Shown here in pieces: positions 1-11,554 of a DNA stretch of 64,000 bases. The notes below the pieces were generated by a model. That model had not been told where the DNA came from. It saw only the letters and a program-made list of their open reading frames with translations, and did not search any database. Source of the DNA: Patiria miniata (taxonomy: Eukaryota; Echinodermata; Asteroidea; Valvatida; Asterinidae); assembly GCF_015706575.1 (NCBI RefSeq), contig NW_024037063.1, forward strand, positions 7,936,927-8,000,926, read 5' to 3'. The translations under genes and the position numbers were made by a program. Position 1 is the first letter of the stretch; each line of letters begins with the position of its first letter.

Positions 1-1835
1 AACCAACTAATCATCGAAACGATTATGTTCGAGTTACTTCATGCTTCATTGTAAATAGGCCTCATTCCAAAATGACAGCTTATTGATACGAAAAATATTA
101 TAACAAATTACTTAATCGACTCTCCTGATCAAGAGAAAACGTTTGTTATTTCACAATATCAATAATAAATTGTATTTCTTTGTCATTTGCCTCTGATACA
201 CAAACACGACACGGAAACTCTTTTAAGGGCGTCTCATGCATGTTATCAAAGGTATTGAACTTTTCAAAAATGAACATGAAGTGACGTATCTGTTTGTTAT
301 TAAAAACCTAACACTCAAGGGATCATTTGAATTATGCAAAATCTTGTTGAATTGAGCATGAGATTTTTATGGTTCTTGAAAATTCTGGCGTCGTTAAAAA
401 CCATCGCTGCATTGTTCAGTGTTTTGAAACTATTGAAGTTTGCAGTTCTGAAAGAGTTACCCAAATTATTGAATGTTGTTATACCGCCATTTCCGAGACC
501 AAACTTGAACACTTTAAGTGGAGAATGGCCCTTTATGAGGTTAGTCGCTTTCCGCGGCCCTATACTTAAGACTATGAACATTTTATTGCTTAAAAAAAGC
601 GATTTTTAACGAACGAACCAAATTTTAAAAAGTAATAAGTGCCTCGCAACCAGAGCAAAAATTTCCTCATCGCTTTTTTATTTTTGAGCTCATGTACTCT
701 AAAACGATAATAGGATGATTGTTTAGAGAGTTGTCTTACTGATTTCTACACAACCGACGTTATGTAAACCTACATATGTCGTAAAAGCAGATGTACCGGT
801 ATTAAGCCTTATCAATATCATTTCATCATTATAGCGAACGCACCAAAAGTACTTTAAATCTAGATTTCCCGGAAGCATATGCTCTTTGTAAGTTAGAGGA
901 TCATTTAAAATTATTTGGAATAATATAAAATGTATGTGTTGGTTTGTTCACTTAAGAGAGTGATTATAGCCGTGTAGACCTATTTTGTGATAGCCTCATG
1001 CGTGCCAGATACTTGACTTCATCCATATTTAGAGAAACACAACGATGCGGGCTAAATTTTCTTATTTAGGCTATGTTTCCTGAATCTTAATTGGATAGGT
1101 TTTTCATTGGATAGGCATATTTGCTGTGGAAGTTATTTACCTTGTAAATAAAATCAGAAAGTCAAAGGTGTATGACTCATGACCTCCAGAAAAAAAATCT
1201 GCGGTAATTTTGCACACACTCTCTCCAGATTTCCCCTGAAAATGAGGATAACTAGACATCTAGGCTACAGGTAAAGAACTCGATTTTTTTCCTGGTTATT
1301 AACCAGGCAAGTAAAGCTTCCATATCGAATATCAAGTGAAAAATTGCTATATTTCAAATTCAGGAAACACATCTTTACAGGAAAGTTAGCACGCATTGCT
1401 GTGTGGCTATGAATACGGAGAAGCTCCAGTGTTAATTTGAGGCTTTGGGGGCTATGTTTTACAAAAAGGATTTTTAAAAATACATGTATGCGACTTCTAA
1501 ATTCAAAGGACAAAATGAGTTTGGGTCTGAAAATCTGCTTACGTACTAGAACCTCCTTCCACAATAGAAGGCGAAGGTGTGCTTTTGTACTGGATACCGG
1601 ATGTGCGTTTGATCCCTGTTAATTCCCATCCCATTGTTTCATATTCATATATCTTCATCGAAATTTACATTTAGGATTGACCCATTCAGATCCACTGTTT
1701 TTAGAAAAGTTTGAAAAGTGGATGTGAAATAGACCGAGTGGCCAAAAACATGAATGTGACTTTGGCAACGTGTGAAAACAAGATGTGACTTTAGACTTTC
1801 ATCGCCCCTAACCCCCTAGTTCTTCCTCAGGACTA
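1..1835. other. No gene recognised
   Basis: AT-rich sequence with only short open frames of unconvincing composition. The leftward gene starting at 3184 should continue in this direction, so an exon could be hidden here, but I could not identify one with good splice sites. Confidence 0.4.
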
Positions 1836-2063
1836 CCCTACTAAATCCAACCGAGTCCAACCGGACTTTCCTGCTCAATCCACTGTGCCTCATTTTCAGT
1901 TGTCTGCTGAATCCAACGGAGTCCAACATGGCATAATAATGCTGTTCAGTTGCCTGCTGAATCCAACATTTTGCACGAGGAATGTACACTATGGGTTTAC
2001 TGCTCAATCCAACAGGCTCCATCGGGTATGTGACATAGTTGGATCCTGTTGGTTTCAGCAGGG
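1836..2063. repeat. Foldback repeat with ATCCAAC motifs
   Basis: The left end begins CCCTACTAAATCCAACC. The right end is its imperfect inverse, ending GGTTTCAGCAGGG. Between them the motif TGCTNAATCCAAC or close variants recurs several times (near 1871, 1909, 1952 and 1998). This is the layout of a small non-autonomous inverted-repeat element. No target duplication was resolved and no protein is encoded. Confidence 0.5.
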
Positions 2064-2327
2064 TTAGGGAATTATTCTACATGTGAATTTTGATAAAGAT
2101 GTGAATTAAAAAAATTGTAATGTGAATTTGTACTTTCAGGGATCACATTTACATTTATTCATACCAAAGTGTATGTTTTCAATGCAAATTCACTACTCTT
2201 TAGGCTATAGTGTTTGTATGAGTTTAATCAACTACAAATGTAAGTAAACTTTTGTTTTTCAAGCTGCTTAAGGATATGGAAAATTGTTTTGCTACACGTA
2301 TAAGCCACGTATTGGAAAACACTGATC

Positions 2328-2808
2328 CATCGTGGCAGCGGCGGCGGAACGGGTTTAAAACTGTGGGGGGGGGGGGGGGGGGGGGCAGCACCCAAAAGGG
2401 GCACTTGCAAACCAAAAGGGGCACTTGCAAACCCGTGCTGAAATGTCGCCACGTTTTTTTCACCGGACACTTGGGGGGGGGGGGGGTTCGGGGGGCGCTT
2501 CAAAACCAATGATTATATGCTAAACATACATTATGTGCCCATTTTCAGAGCGTCTTGTATGGGTTTTGGGACTTGGTTTTCATATTCCTCTTTTATATCA
2601 AAAATATCTCTACCATTATTGGGAAATGGTTACTTCTAAGAAATAGTAAGATACTTTAAGGGCATTTTTGTTTTATCTCGAGGGGGCACTTTAATGCTCG
2701 AGGGGGCACATTTATGGCCGCAAAAAGGGGCACTTGGGAAAATCTGGGGGGCAAACGCCCCCCAGCCCCCCCCCCCCCCCCCCCGGTTCCGCCGCCCCTG
2801 CATTGTGG
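2328..2808. mobile_element. hAT-like non-autonomous element, G-run family, copy 1
   Basis: The element proper is 2336-2800 (465 bp). It opens CAGCGGCGGCGGAACGGG and closes CCGGTTCCGCCGCCCCTG, giving GC-rich terminal inverted repeats. It is flanked by CATCGTGG (2328-2335) and CATTGTGG (2801-2808), an 8-bp target duplication with one mismatch. An 8-bp duplication plus termini beginning CAG fit the hAT superfamily. The interior has long G and C runs and repeated 'GGGGCAC' motifs but no transposase. A second copy of exactly the same length lies at 33330-33794. Confidence 0.75.
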
Positions 2809-3093
2809 CAGCTAGTACTTCATCACATCACAACAGTCTGAAAAAAATAAGACTAAACGGCTTTTCAATATCATAGATTTTACAAGATGTACAATTAATG
2901 TTTCCAAAATTGTAGCTTATTATACAGGACAAACGTTACTTTCCAATACAGTTAGTCTCAGGCGTAAAACACCTCTCACCCGGAAAACCCTACAACTGCC
3001 CATAAGTAAAAATTAATCCAAAAAAGAAAATTGATGCAAACTCAATTCCGATTTAAAAGGCGCCTGTTTGCGTATTAACCACAAGTATATTAC

Positions 3094-3184
3094 CTTTATG
3101 GAAGATATCATCCCATATTTCTTGAAGTTTATCCAGCATGGACGCAGATGGGCCAAGTGTTTTCATGGGCACATTATTTTCCAT
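3094..3184 (-). CDS. First coding exon of an unrecognised leftward gene
   Basis: Reading leftwards, an ATG at 3184 opens 30 codons that end at a good splice donor (AAAG|GTAATA, boundary 3094) in phase 1. The peptide begins MENNVPMKTLGPSASM and continues LDKLQEIWDDIFHK. It is acidic and helix-prone, and its composition is coding-like, unlike nearby random frames. The pattern LxxIWxxI loosely recalls the N-terminus of the Ase1/PRC1 cytokinesis family, but 30 residues are too few to assign it. A TATA-like sequence on the same strand lies about 145 bases upstream of the ATG. Later exons would lie left of 3094; none was identified, and the gene may leave the window. Confidence 0.45.
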
Positions 3185-3326
3185 TTTGAACTCGCAGAAA
3201 CATCAGAAATCGCGTAAAATTTGATTGCCGAATCCCCTGGAGAAAGCACCGTTGTATTAGGTTAAGTCCATCGCGAAGAATTTAGTATGGAATAAACTCA
3301 ATTCCACACAACATTAGGGACGACAA

Positions 3327-3337
3327 TGTTATATACT
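3327..3337 (-). promoter_or_regulatory. Candidate TATA box for the leftward exon at 3184
   Basis: On the minus strand the sequence reads GTATATAAC. Initiation about 30 bases downstream would give a 5' UTR of roughly 115 bases before the ATG at 3184. It is supported by position only. Confidence 0.25.
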
Positions 3338-3339
3338 GA

Positions 3340-4430
3340 CTACACACAAATGAACAAACCCAGATTCTCAAGCATTTATGAACTATTCACAGTAGCAGCA
3401 TAATGTTGGCCGACGTTGCCACTCGCTAAGTACAGCTCATTCGAATCGTCCTCTCTCCCTGATCAACAAAAACGCTACATCAGTGATGTACGTGTTGCAG
3501 AAAAGGGCCAGCGGACAAGCTAATTCATGAAGGCCGTTCAGAAAGTACAGCTGACCATTGAAACCAAGCAGCTATTATGTGATGTAATCAACAATAGGTT
3601 CAATCAAATCCCACAACAGCTTCACAGCCTCATTGTCAAACAAAGCTCCCTTCTGGTATTATTGTCCGAAAGAATTCTGAAGAAAGGTTTCAAAAACAAC
3701 CTACTTTATAGACACATACACGAAATGCACAAAGTGGCTAACCTCTTCATTTTTTTCTTCTATATCAAATAATGCCTTATTGCTTTGTTGTTGGAGCGAT
3801 ACCATGAAATTGTTGTAAACTGTGTTTTGATGACACATTCGGTAAAAGTGCCTCCAAGATGCCAAAATTCAATTACTGACAACAACACTATCATAGCAAG
3901 TCTGAGTAGTTAATCTGCAATCAACAACACATTTCGGGAGATCACTACGGATTATTTCTTCAACGTGGAGTTGGGGCTGTAGCTAGCTGAGGGCTCATTC
4001 TGTCAATGGGTTGCGCTGTGCTTTGTGTACATGAAATGTTAAGCTCTGATCACATGTTGAACACGTTAATAAGATCATGGAGCTTTCCCCAGTGAATTGT
4101 TGGTGATTGTATAATGTCGGGACGGACATGGAATCGTAGGCAATTACCCGACAAATAACCCCCTACAGCGAACCTATTTTCAAAAGGGCTTGGGTTTTCG
4201 TGCATGAGAATTTCAGCATAAATATTTGCTTGTCAGACCCTGTAGGCCTATCAAGGACCAGCAACGCAACGGTGCATGAGGTCAAATTTTATTATTCTTT
4301 TGTTAAAGTCTGATGTCCTTCAAAGGTAAACAACAACCAGTTCTGTCTCGGTCATTTCGTTAGGTCTTCGTTTCACTATTGAATTGGAAAGGACCAAATC
4401 ATATTTGGGACTGTATTTTAATCAGGCACG
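3340..4430. other. No gene recognised
   Basis: No convincing exon or repeat. A rightward open frame at 3527-3772 (81 codons) is rich in Leu, Lys and Ile and has no recognisable motif. Confidence 0.35.
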
Positions 4431-4700
4431 TAAATCCCTGGGGGATGGGAGGGGAGGGTATATACCCCCACTTTTTGATCATTGGGATGGGCTACTGGAT
4501 CACCCCCTCCCTAACTTTTTCGTGATGAGAAACAAACAAATTGCGGATTTTGAGTATTGTTTGATCTTCCCAACAACCACAATGTATTCAATAGCACTGG
4601 AAACCAGAAGAAAAAAGTACAAAAGCTTTAAATGCGCCTTTTTGATGTAAGTATAAGGCGCGTAAGCGCCAGCAGTATACATAAGATGTACAGTACATCT
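4431..4700 (-). repeat. Dispersed repeat, 'tatatacccccac' family, copy 1
   Basis: The reverse complement of this stretch aligns by eye with 54495-54680. Both contain a run like ATGTATACTCGGGC or its equivalent, AAGCTTTTGTACTTTTT, a GGTATATACC-type block and the ending GGATTTACG. A more distant relative lies near 26860-27000. Probably a small non-autonomous transposon; ends and target duplication were not resolved. Confidence 0.5.
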
Positions 4701-6038
4701 GTATCAGGAACAGCGCCCTTGGGTGTAATGTGGTGTCCATCCCTGCACTATAGCATTCCATCTATTCTTTTTGGGCCCCCTTTTTACTAGTACTATAACA
4801 TTAGTCAGTGTCTGAATGGGGGAGGGGGCAACTAGATGCGCCACTTTTCTTGCGGTGGCGATTTTTTGTCACTGTCCGGCGGCCGGCCGGTCGCAAATAT
4901 TGACGTCAATGTTCGCTTCAAAATGTGTCGCAATTTTTTTTTACCAGCAACCTATAGCAGCCTCTACGTCACGTTGGTGTACACAAGTACACCAAGGCAC
5001 TATAGTGAACTTGTCGTGTGTCCGTAGTTGGCGGGGCTGTTTGTACAAAGCTATACACTCAGCAATCGGCGGCGAGATGTCGTAAAAAAATGTGCGATAT
5101 CGTGAAAACAATATTGTGACGTTAATCGTTGATGTACAAAGATCAGGGAACTGACTTCCCATATTTCGAACTCCGCAGCACCAGTCATTATCGCTTTGTG
5201 TACGAGGATTTGATTTTCAACGTGTACTGGTATGGGCCTCATTCACGAGTCGGCCATGTTGAATTGAAAGTGAGGTAAAATCTACATTTTTGGATCTTGC
5301 GAAGAAAAATGAAAACAAGTACATTACTAAATAATTCAAGTCTGTTTAAATGAATAATTTAAAATTTGTAGCATTCCCTGATGTTTTAAGCCAGATTAAA
5401 AAAAAGAGAAGTAAAATAAGGCTGCATAAATAGTCTGGCGCCATCCCATTCAACAGTTAACAATTAATGAAATACATTCAGGGAACACGTTAGAAATGGC
5501 TACATCGTGAATAAGGTCCATATCTTGTTTTGACGGATGCCAATCTTCCTCACAAAGATCGCCTCTCAGTATAGATAGACTGCATTCAGTAGCCGTCTTT
5601 ATGTTTTATATTAACGTATTATATTAACAATCAATAAAAGAGGTCTGCTCATGCGTATCCCTGTTCAACATAAGCACACACCTCAAAAATGGGTGTAGTG
5701 CAAACGGTCTATCTTCAGTATCATTTTAGTGTGACACTGGATGTGTGACACTGAATGTGTGATTGTCACCTGGTAATTTTGAAGAAAAAAAAATCAGCTC
5801 CTGATCCAATATCACGAACATAATGTATATAGGTCTTTGAACATAGTATTTGTCCTGTGAATTTTACTGAAATGTTTTATCGCTAATTTGCTCGTACATC
5901 CTCCAAAATAATAAGCAAATGAAGTTTAATTAACTAGTTATAGGGGCCTACACATTATTGTTTGTAGCATTTTATTCCTGCCAGACAAACATCTAAGTCG
6001 TAGGGATGCCAAACCCAGTACGGCGTCCAGAGCCTCCG
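4701..6038. other. No gene recognised
   Basis: Mixed intergenic sequence. It includes the small palindrome ATATTGACGTCAAT near 4897 and a TGTGACACTG duplication near 5730. No exon with both splice sites was seen. Confidence 0.35.
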
Positions 6039-6188
6039 TATTTCGGTTGTGTACTATATGAACCTAGCAACCAGTTGTGTAAAACAAATTGAACAAGTTG
6101 TGTAATATTTTACCCAAGTAACAGTTTACACAACGGGTTGCTAGGTTCATATAGTAAACAACCGTTTGATTGTTACACAACCGAAATA
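6039..6188. mobile_element. Short inverted-repeat element, TA-flanked (Tc1/mariner-like MITE)
   Basis: The 146-bp core starts TTTCGGTTGTGTA and ends TACACAACCGAAA, with TA on both sides. A second nested pair, ATATGAACCTAGCAACC and GGTTGCTAGGTTCATAT, makes the copy almost a full hairpin. TA target duplication and short terminal repeats suit a Tc1/mariner-derived MITE. No coding capacity. Confidence 0.65.
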
Positions 6189-6189
6189 A

Positions 6190-7469
6190 CAGTGATACCC
6201 GTTGCCGTGTAATGTAAGTTTTTGTACTGCAATCCTTGAAAATGTACCTTTGCCATTTTCAAGGGTCTTTTTGGTGCATTTTTGTGTTTTGATGCTAATG
6301 CCAGTTGCCATATTCATGAGCAAATGTGTGATGTCATTTTAGGCAGAAACCTCAATGTCACAGCTATTTCAACACAACAAATGCCAGAATTTTGGATATT
6401 TTGCTGTCGTAAAAAAGTGTCCTTTTCTTTGGTGATTCATTGTTGTGTCAGTATATGACAGTAAGCCAATGAGCAAACATTTCTCAGGAATGTTTTCAAG
6501 AGCAAATTTTTGTATTCACAATTTGAACAGAAAACCCCTAAACCGAACAGTGTCTTCTATAACATGACACCATACGGTATCAGTAGTCAGGAAAAATATT
6601 TCTGTAAAAGAAGTGCACTTTTCACTAAAATTACCCAATGAGGGATGTCAATTAGTTTCCATACAAATAAGAGGAGTAGAAAGTTGCATAAAATATGTTC
6701 CTATATTAGTAAAAGTTATGAACAAGCGTACATCATGAGAGACGTACTTGTTGGGTCTAGCGAACAGTTAGCAACAAGAAAGTAATATTTCACAATTAAA
6801 TATCAAGGTGTAACAACTTTTCCATTTTGATCTGTTAATTGTGGTTTACATTATAAAGAACATGCTGACAATGCAAAAACCCACACCACCAGCTTGCTGA
6901 GTAAGCGGGTTCTTTTTAAATTCTGTCCCCGCGTGGAGAAATAACCTCCAGGCAGGGCTGGCTTTCTGTTTCGCCTGAGTGCTCATTGTATCCCCTAGCT
7001 CCCTGGTTGGCTTTAATGGGGGGATTTTCTCGATCGATAGCAAGACACTGTAATAGGCCTATATGTGGAACAAGTGATCAGGGAATTCAGACCGTGTTTT
7101 ATTGCATGCTTCACTTGTTAAGCCATCTCATGGGGTCAACGTCTTATAGAAGGATCAACCACAGCGCTGAGGTTACTAAAATGCTGGTGTAATCATTGCA
7201 TTTCTGTGCCACTATTTCACGCTGTGGTATACGGATAAGTAATGTGTAGAATCGAGCACCCCGATCCTGGTTTAGTCCCATAAATGTGGCTCAGATATCC
7301 AGCAGCTAGTGATAGCCACATGTGAGGAAAATTTTTTGTTGTTTTAATTTTATTTCACTTGATATGCACTATGTAAGATGAAAAATGCTTACCTGATTAA
7401 AAAAAACTCACCCAAAGCTACAAAATACTACTGAGCAGTAACCTGTAGTATGCATTTATTTCCATACAA
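6190..7469. other. No gene recognised
   Basis: No convincing gene, RNA or transposon end was seen. One TAGGCCTA palindrome occurs at 7054. Confidence 0.35.
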
Positions 7470-7994
7470 TTAAAGGGAAGATACAACATTTTCAAACATC
7501 AAAAAAAAAAAAAAATGATCAAATTATCACGAAATATCTTAATGGATTGTTAGGGAATGACAGTCCAAAGGATTCTGTAAAATCGTGGCTCCTGTTGTGC
7601 TGACATTTTCAAGAAAACACATATTTTTCCAACGCTGGTCGGCCGACCAGCGCAGGAGAAACTGGCTTATTTCTAAAAACTGCTCCTAATTTTTCGTATT
7701 TGGTTGCGGTGCATTTTCTTTGCAATTGATCACACACCAGTGAAGGGTTACAAGCCTGCTAGACTGGTTCTCTGACCTTACAATTCCCCAAGTCTATAAA
7801 TTGCTCCATTTTATCTTAAGTGGGGTCAGGGAGCCAGACTTCAAGAACATGGTTGGTTTCTTGGTTTTTCCACCATCTCCGAACCCAAAACGTGAGGCAA
7901 GTCAGTTTAACAATATTTGCTATAACATACTAATCTCCAAATCCATTTATTTCTGAAAATTGCAGCAAAAGCAAATGTTGTACATTCCCTTTAA
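7470..7994. mobile_element. TTAA-flanked inverted-repeat element with central palindrome, copy 1
   Basis: TTAA at 7470-7473 and 7991-7994 bounds a 517-bp element. Its ends are AGGGAAGATACAACATTT and the inverse AAATGTTGTACATTCCCT. Near the middle is the palindrome CGCTGGTCGGCCGACCAGCG. A further internal inverted pair resembles GACTGGTTCTCTGACC and GGTCAGGGAGCCAGAC. A TTAA duplication is the signature of piggyBac-type insertion, though the terminal sequence is not the usual piggyBac consensus. The second copy, at 20969-21490, lies in the opposite orientation. No transposase. Confidence 0.7.
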
Positions 7995-8613
7995 GTGTGC
8001 ACAAAAACTGCAAACCACGTAGTATTCTATGGTATATGGCACTTGACCCCCAGGGGGTTGCCAGGGAAAATCGGTTCATTTACAGCAGCCATCCCCCAAC
8101 CCGGTCATTATCGCGCAAGGAAGACCGGGTCCTCACGCTTTTATTCCCTAATTAATAAACACCTAAGACAGTTTAGTCATTTCTATTGGTCGAGAACCCG
8201 TCACGTGGCCGGTTTTAAACACTTTTGCAGAGCAGCATGAGATTTGGACTCCTATGGAATCCGGCGCCTTTTACCGTTTTATTGATTGAACATTCACAAT
8301 CCTCACGTAGGCATACGCAACACACCTGTGACGGTGAATCAGCATGTCATATCCTAAATTAACAACACACCGGCACAGCTGCATTCTGCACCACATCGCG
8401 CAGTACGCGCGACGCGCGCGCCAATTCCCAATCAAGGAGTTGTTTAACACTACTCTCGAGACTGGACATACCAATATTTAGCTAGAGGGGTGTCCCAAAA
8501 AAACATGAAGTAAAATTGTTGAAAAAAATCGTTGGAAATTTATAAGTTTTGACTTGTTTTGTTTTTTGTACCGAAACGTTTTGATATTTTTGACCGAAAA
8601 GGTATTGATGAAT

Positions 8614-8743
8614 GGGAATAAATATGTGCTTGGCCGGTTTTAAACACTATGTTTAAGACTGGTTGGAGTCTGGTTGCTGATAATTACCCTTGCCTTCGTT
8701 CTTAACCGGCCAAGCAAGCACACATTTATTCCCTTATTAAATA
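8614..8743. repeat. Inverted repeat (GGAATAAA...TTTATTCCC)
   Basis: The left arm GGGAATAAATATGTGCTTGG-CCGGTT is answered by AACCGG-CCAAGCAAGCACACATTTATTCCC on the right. The motif TGGCCGGTTTTAAACACT also occurs near 8206, so the sequence from about 8130 may belong to the same decayed element. No target duplication was resolved. Confidence 0.5.
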
Positions 8744-8759
8744 TGAAGACTTTTTAAAT

Positions 8760-9320
8760 CATAGTGCTTGCATAGATTCACACATTTGTACGATGTTTGG
8801 TTTTCCCAGTCAATTCAACGCAAATTAATTTGTTGTAAATTTTATAATTCTAAAACAATTTGAGGTCCGTTCTGTAAATGTAATCAACAATATATATAAC
8901 TGGAAAATCGGTGGATAGATCGCGTATCTCAAAACAAGAATTTTCTGACTTTCATTATACGCATGCGGACCGTGTGTACGCATGCTGTGCGTAAAGAAAA
9001 TGAGGGCGCTGTTTAATCCTAACTAACCAGAGCGCACTGAGGACACTTTGCTGGGTCACGTGACCTGCTCGCAGTGCACATAACCTGCATGTTTACGAGT
9101 CAACCTTAAATATCGGCGCTTTTTTCCATTTTCATCATTATGAGAGTACTAATGTGCCAGGATTACTTAAACCTTATAACCTTTGTTTTTCCCTGATTTC
9201 ATTTAACATTTTTAAGGTAAAACAACATGATATTGTATTGTTTCATTGTAAAAATGCGATGTGTCTTTACAGTGTACACTAGATGTATGTATGGCATGAA
9301 ATATGAACGACTTGCTTGAA
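8760..9320. other. No gene recognised
   Basis: No exon, RNA or repeat boundary could be supported in this interval. Confidence 0.3.
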
Positions 9321-9324
9321 GTAT

Positions 9325-9480
9325 CAGAGGCGTAGCAAGGTCATTTTTACAGGGGGATCATTTCTTGAAGAGGGCACTTAAACATCAGTGCTGAAAATGT
9401 AGACACATTTTTTTCTGGTGGTGGTGGTGGGGGGGGGGGGGACTGGTACAATCTGTCGATGGGGGCACTGTTATAAACCG
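9325..9480. mobile_element. Remnant of a G-run hAT-like element
   Basis: The segment begins CAGAGGCGTAGCAAGG and runs into a G tract near 9429, followed by a GGGGGCACTG motif. The same terminus type (CAGCGGCGTAGCCAG) opens the element at 18000. The right end could not be placed, so this is a partial copy. Confidence 0.45.
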
Positions 9481-10239
9481 ACGAGTATATGCACACTAAC
9501 CTACAATATATGGCGCTTTTCAGGGAGATACATTATATTTATATATTAAACAAGCTGATTTACCCGATCATAGATCGGGTAGGGCGTATTTGTGTTGGGG
9601 TGGGAAATGTGGGGAGTGAAATGTAAATGGGGGATTTAGTTGAGAAGACATGCAGTTACAGAAATGCGATTTCTGTGATGCGAACTGAGGCTATTTCTGA
9701 CCACGAAAATTAATTGTTTAGAGCAAAAGGTTATGTTTTAAACACCATTTCGAGTTTGGAGTCATTGAATCAGCTACTCTGAGTAACAGAATCATTATAG
9801 TAGGGTAACATTTTTATTCGGGGAAGAAAAAGTGGGGGGGGGGGGACCAAACGATATGATATCCTCCGCTTTAAAATGTAGGGGGTGGGGGTCCCTCGTC
9901 CCCCACCGATTGACGCTCATGATAATTATGTACCATGGCATGCATAACCGTCTGTAAATTTTCCCGTTGGTCTGTTAAATTGGCGTTTTGTGAGGCAGTC
10001 GCGTTTTTGAGGGAAAACGTAGTTGAAAGACTTACCGTAGTACACAGGCGAAGGCTGATTGTTTACAGTTTTGACAATACATCTTAATGCATTAAAACGT
10101 GAAGGTGTCATTTGAATGAAAATGTTGAGTGTTACCATAAAATTACAAAGTCTGAATCATGGAGGAAGGTCATAATTAAGTTACAGTATTGGACTCTTCA
10201 ATAAATGTAAACTTGAACTTCTTACAATTTGCGAGACCT
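9481..10239. other. No gene recognised; G-rich tract
   Basis: A G run near 9834 is followed about 50 bases on by GGGGGTGGGGGTCCC, probably debris of another G-run element. Nothing else could be supported. Confidence 0.3.
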
Positions 10240-10450
10240 GCGAGCATAGTGACCGTTTAGCCAATTTTCGGCTAACTTTGACGGATTTAAAAAGAAAATT
10301 TCACAGATTGGATTTTTTTGGCAGATTTCTGGCAGAATTCTGCAAGAATGGTTATTTGACAAAAAACATAGCAAATTTGAAAAAAAAGGTAGATTTGTTT
10401 AAACAAACCCTTGCAAAATAGGACGGGTTGCCTTGTCTATGTGCCAAGGT
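10240..10450 (+). repeat. Dispersed repeat shared with 62720-63010
   Basis: Both copies, in the same orientation, contain GTGACCG-TTTAGCC, ATTTTCGGCTAACTTTGA, GGCAGATTTCTGGCA, TTCTGCAA and ATGGTT, then an A-rich stretch with AGCAAATTTGAA, and a GGGACAGGTTGGCTGGTCT-like ending (here GGACGGGTTGCCTTGTCT). The copies are clearly homologous but diverged. The family is unknown and no coding capacity was seen. Confidence 0.6.
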
Positions 10451-10921
10451 TTACTGGGAATCGGATTTTGTCGTGATGCAACCTCATTTTGAAAAAAAGG
10501 CACTCGTTAAGAAAAGAAGGGCACAAATGTTACAAAAATTCTTGTATTCGTGTATAAAAATTATGTACTGACCAAAGTTACTGCTACGTATTTCTCATCT
10601 GACTCTTGATTTTTTACAAACCAGAAATAGCGCGGTCCTGGGGGTTCACTTCACGACTTTCCTCATTATCAGCACTTTAGGCCTTCTTAATCGCAAAAGA
10701 AAAACATCATCACCCGTAAGCGTTTTTGATGTAAACACTCTTTCTTACTTAAAACAATACTGTCCGTGCTCTTTAACTAATTGCCAACCTATCATATAAC
10801 AAAATTAAACAGGCCACTGTCAAAGTAGATTGTATCAAATTCTTGCCAGATTTATAAGTCACTAATTATGCATCACAGTCACACAAAAATATTGAAAGCT
10901 GGTAACAATTACAAAAGGCTG

Positions 10922-11241
10922 GTTACAATGTAGCCTTGGTCAATGCTCTCGTCGTTATTCGTCCCGTACGCGGTCAATCGTCGGCATATATCCTCACGCG
11001 CTATGCACATACATGTAAAAATACAGCGCGAACAGCGACCTCACGCGGCCACTATTTTTATGCAAATCAGTTGGAGACGATGTCGTCTCCAACTGATTTG
11101 CATAAAAATAGTGGCCGCGTGAGGTCGCTGTTCGCGCTGTATTTTTACATGCATGTGCATAGCGCGTGAGGATATATGCCGACGATTGACCGCGTACGGG
11201 ACGAATAACGACGAGAGCATTGACCAAGGCTAGTTACAATG
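10922..11241. mobile_element. 302-bp near-perfect palindromic foldback element
   Basis: The element proper is 10931-11232: two 151-base arms that are reverse complements except for two positions, one of them the innermost base pair. It starts TAGCCTTGGTCAATGC and ends with the exact inverse. A perfect 9-bp direct repeat GTTACAATG (10922-10930 and 11233-11241) flanks it as a target duplication. Each arm holds TTATGCAAATCAGTTGG next to the centre. There is no loop and no gene; matching open frames on the two strands are just a consequence of the symmetry. Two mismatches imply very recent origin or ongoing arm correction. Confidence 0.85.
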
Positions 11242-11554
11242 CCTGAATGTGAAATTGAAGACCTTCGGTACATAATGAGGGATAAAGACGCCTGGCGTGG
11301 CGTGGCGTTGTGAACGAGATCTCGGTTGCGACTGATAGATGATGATGATGACGACAATGCCTCATAATTACGCATTGATCTATACAATACGCACCATCTG
11401 CCTGCAATGAGGTAGGAGACATGCGAATGATGAATGGACGCTTTGGAAGACGCCTGGTATTATTTAAACAATTATTTGTATATAAATGTAACTGATCACT
11501 GCCATGCTCTTTAGCTCCAGCAGGATTGTGCACAGGCAGGTCTCCGAAGCACAA

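Noticed and set aside
10936-11227. Matching 77-codon open frames on both strands
   Set aside because: They are mirror images produced by the palindrome and show no coding signature.
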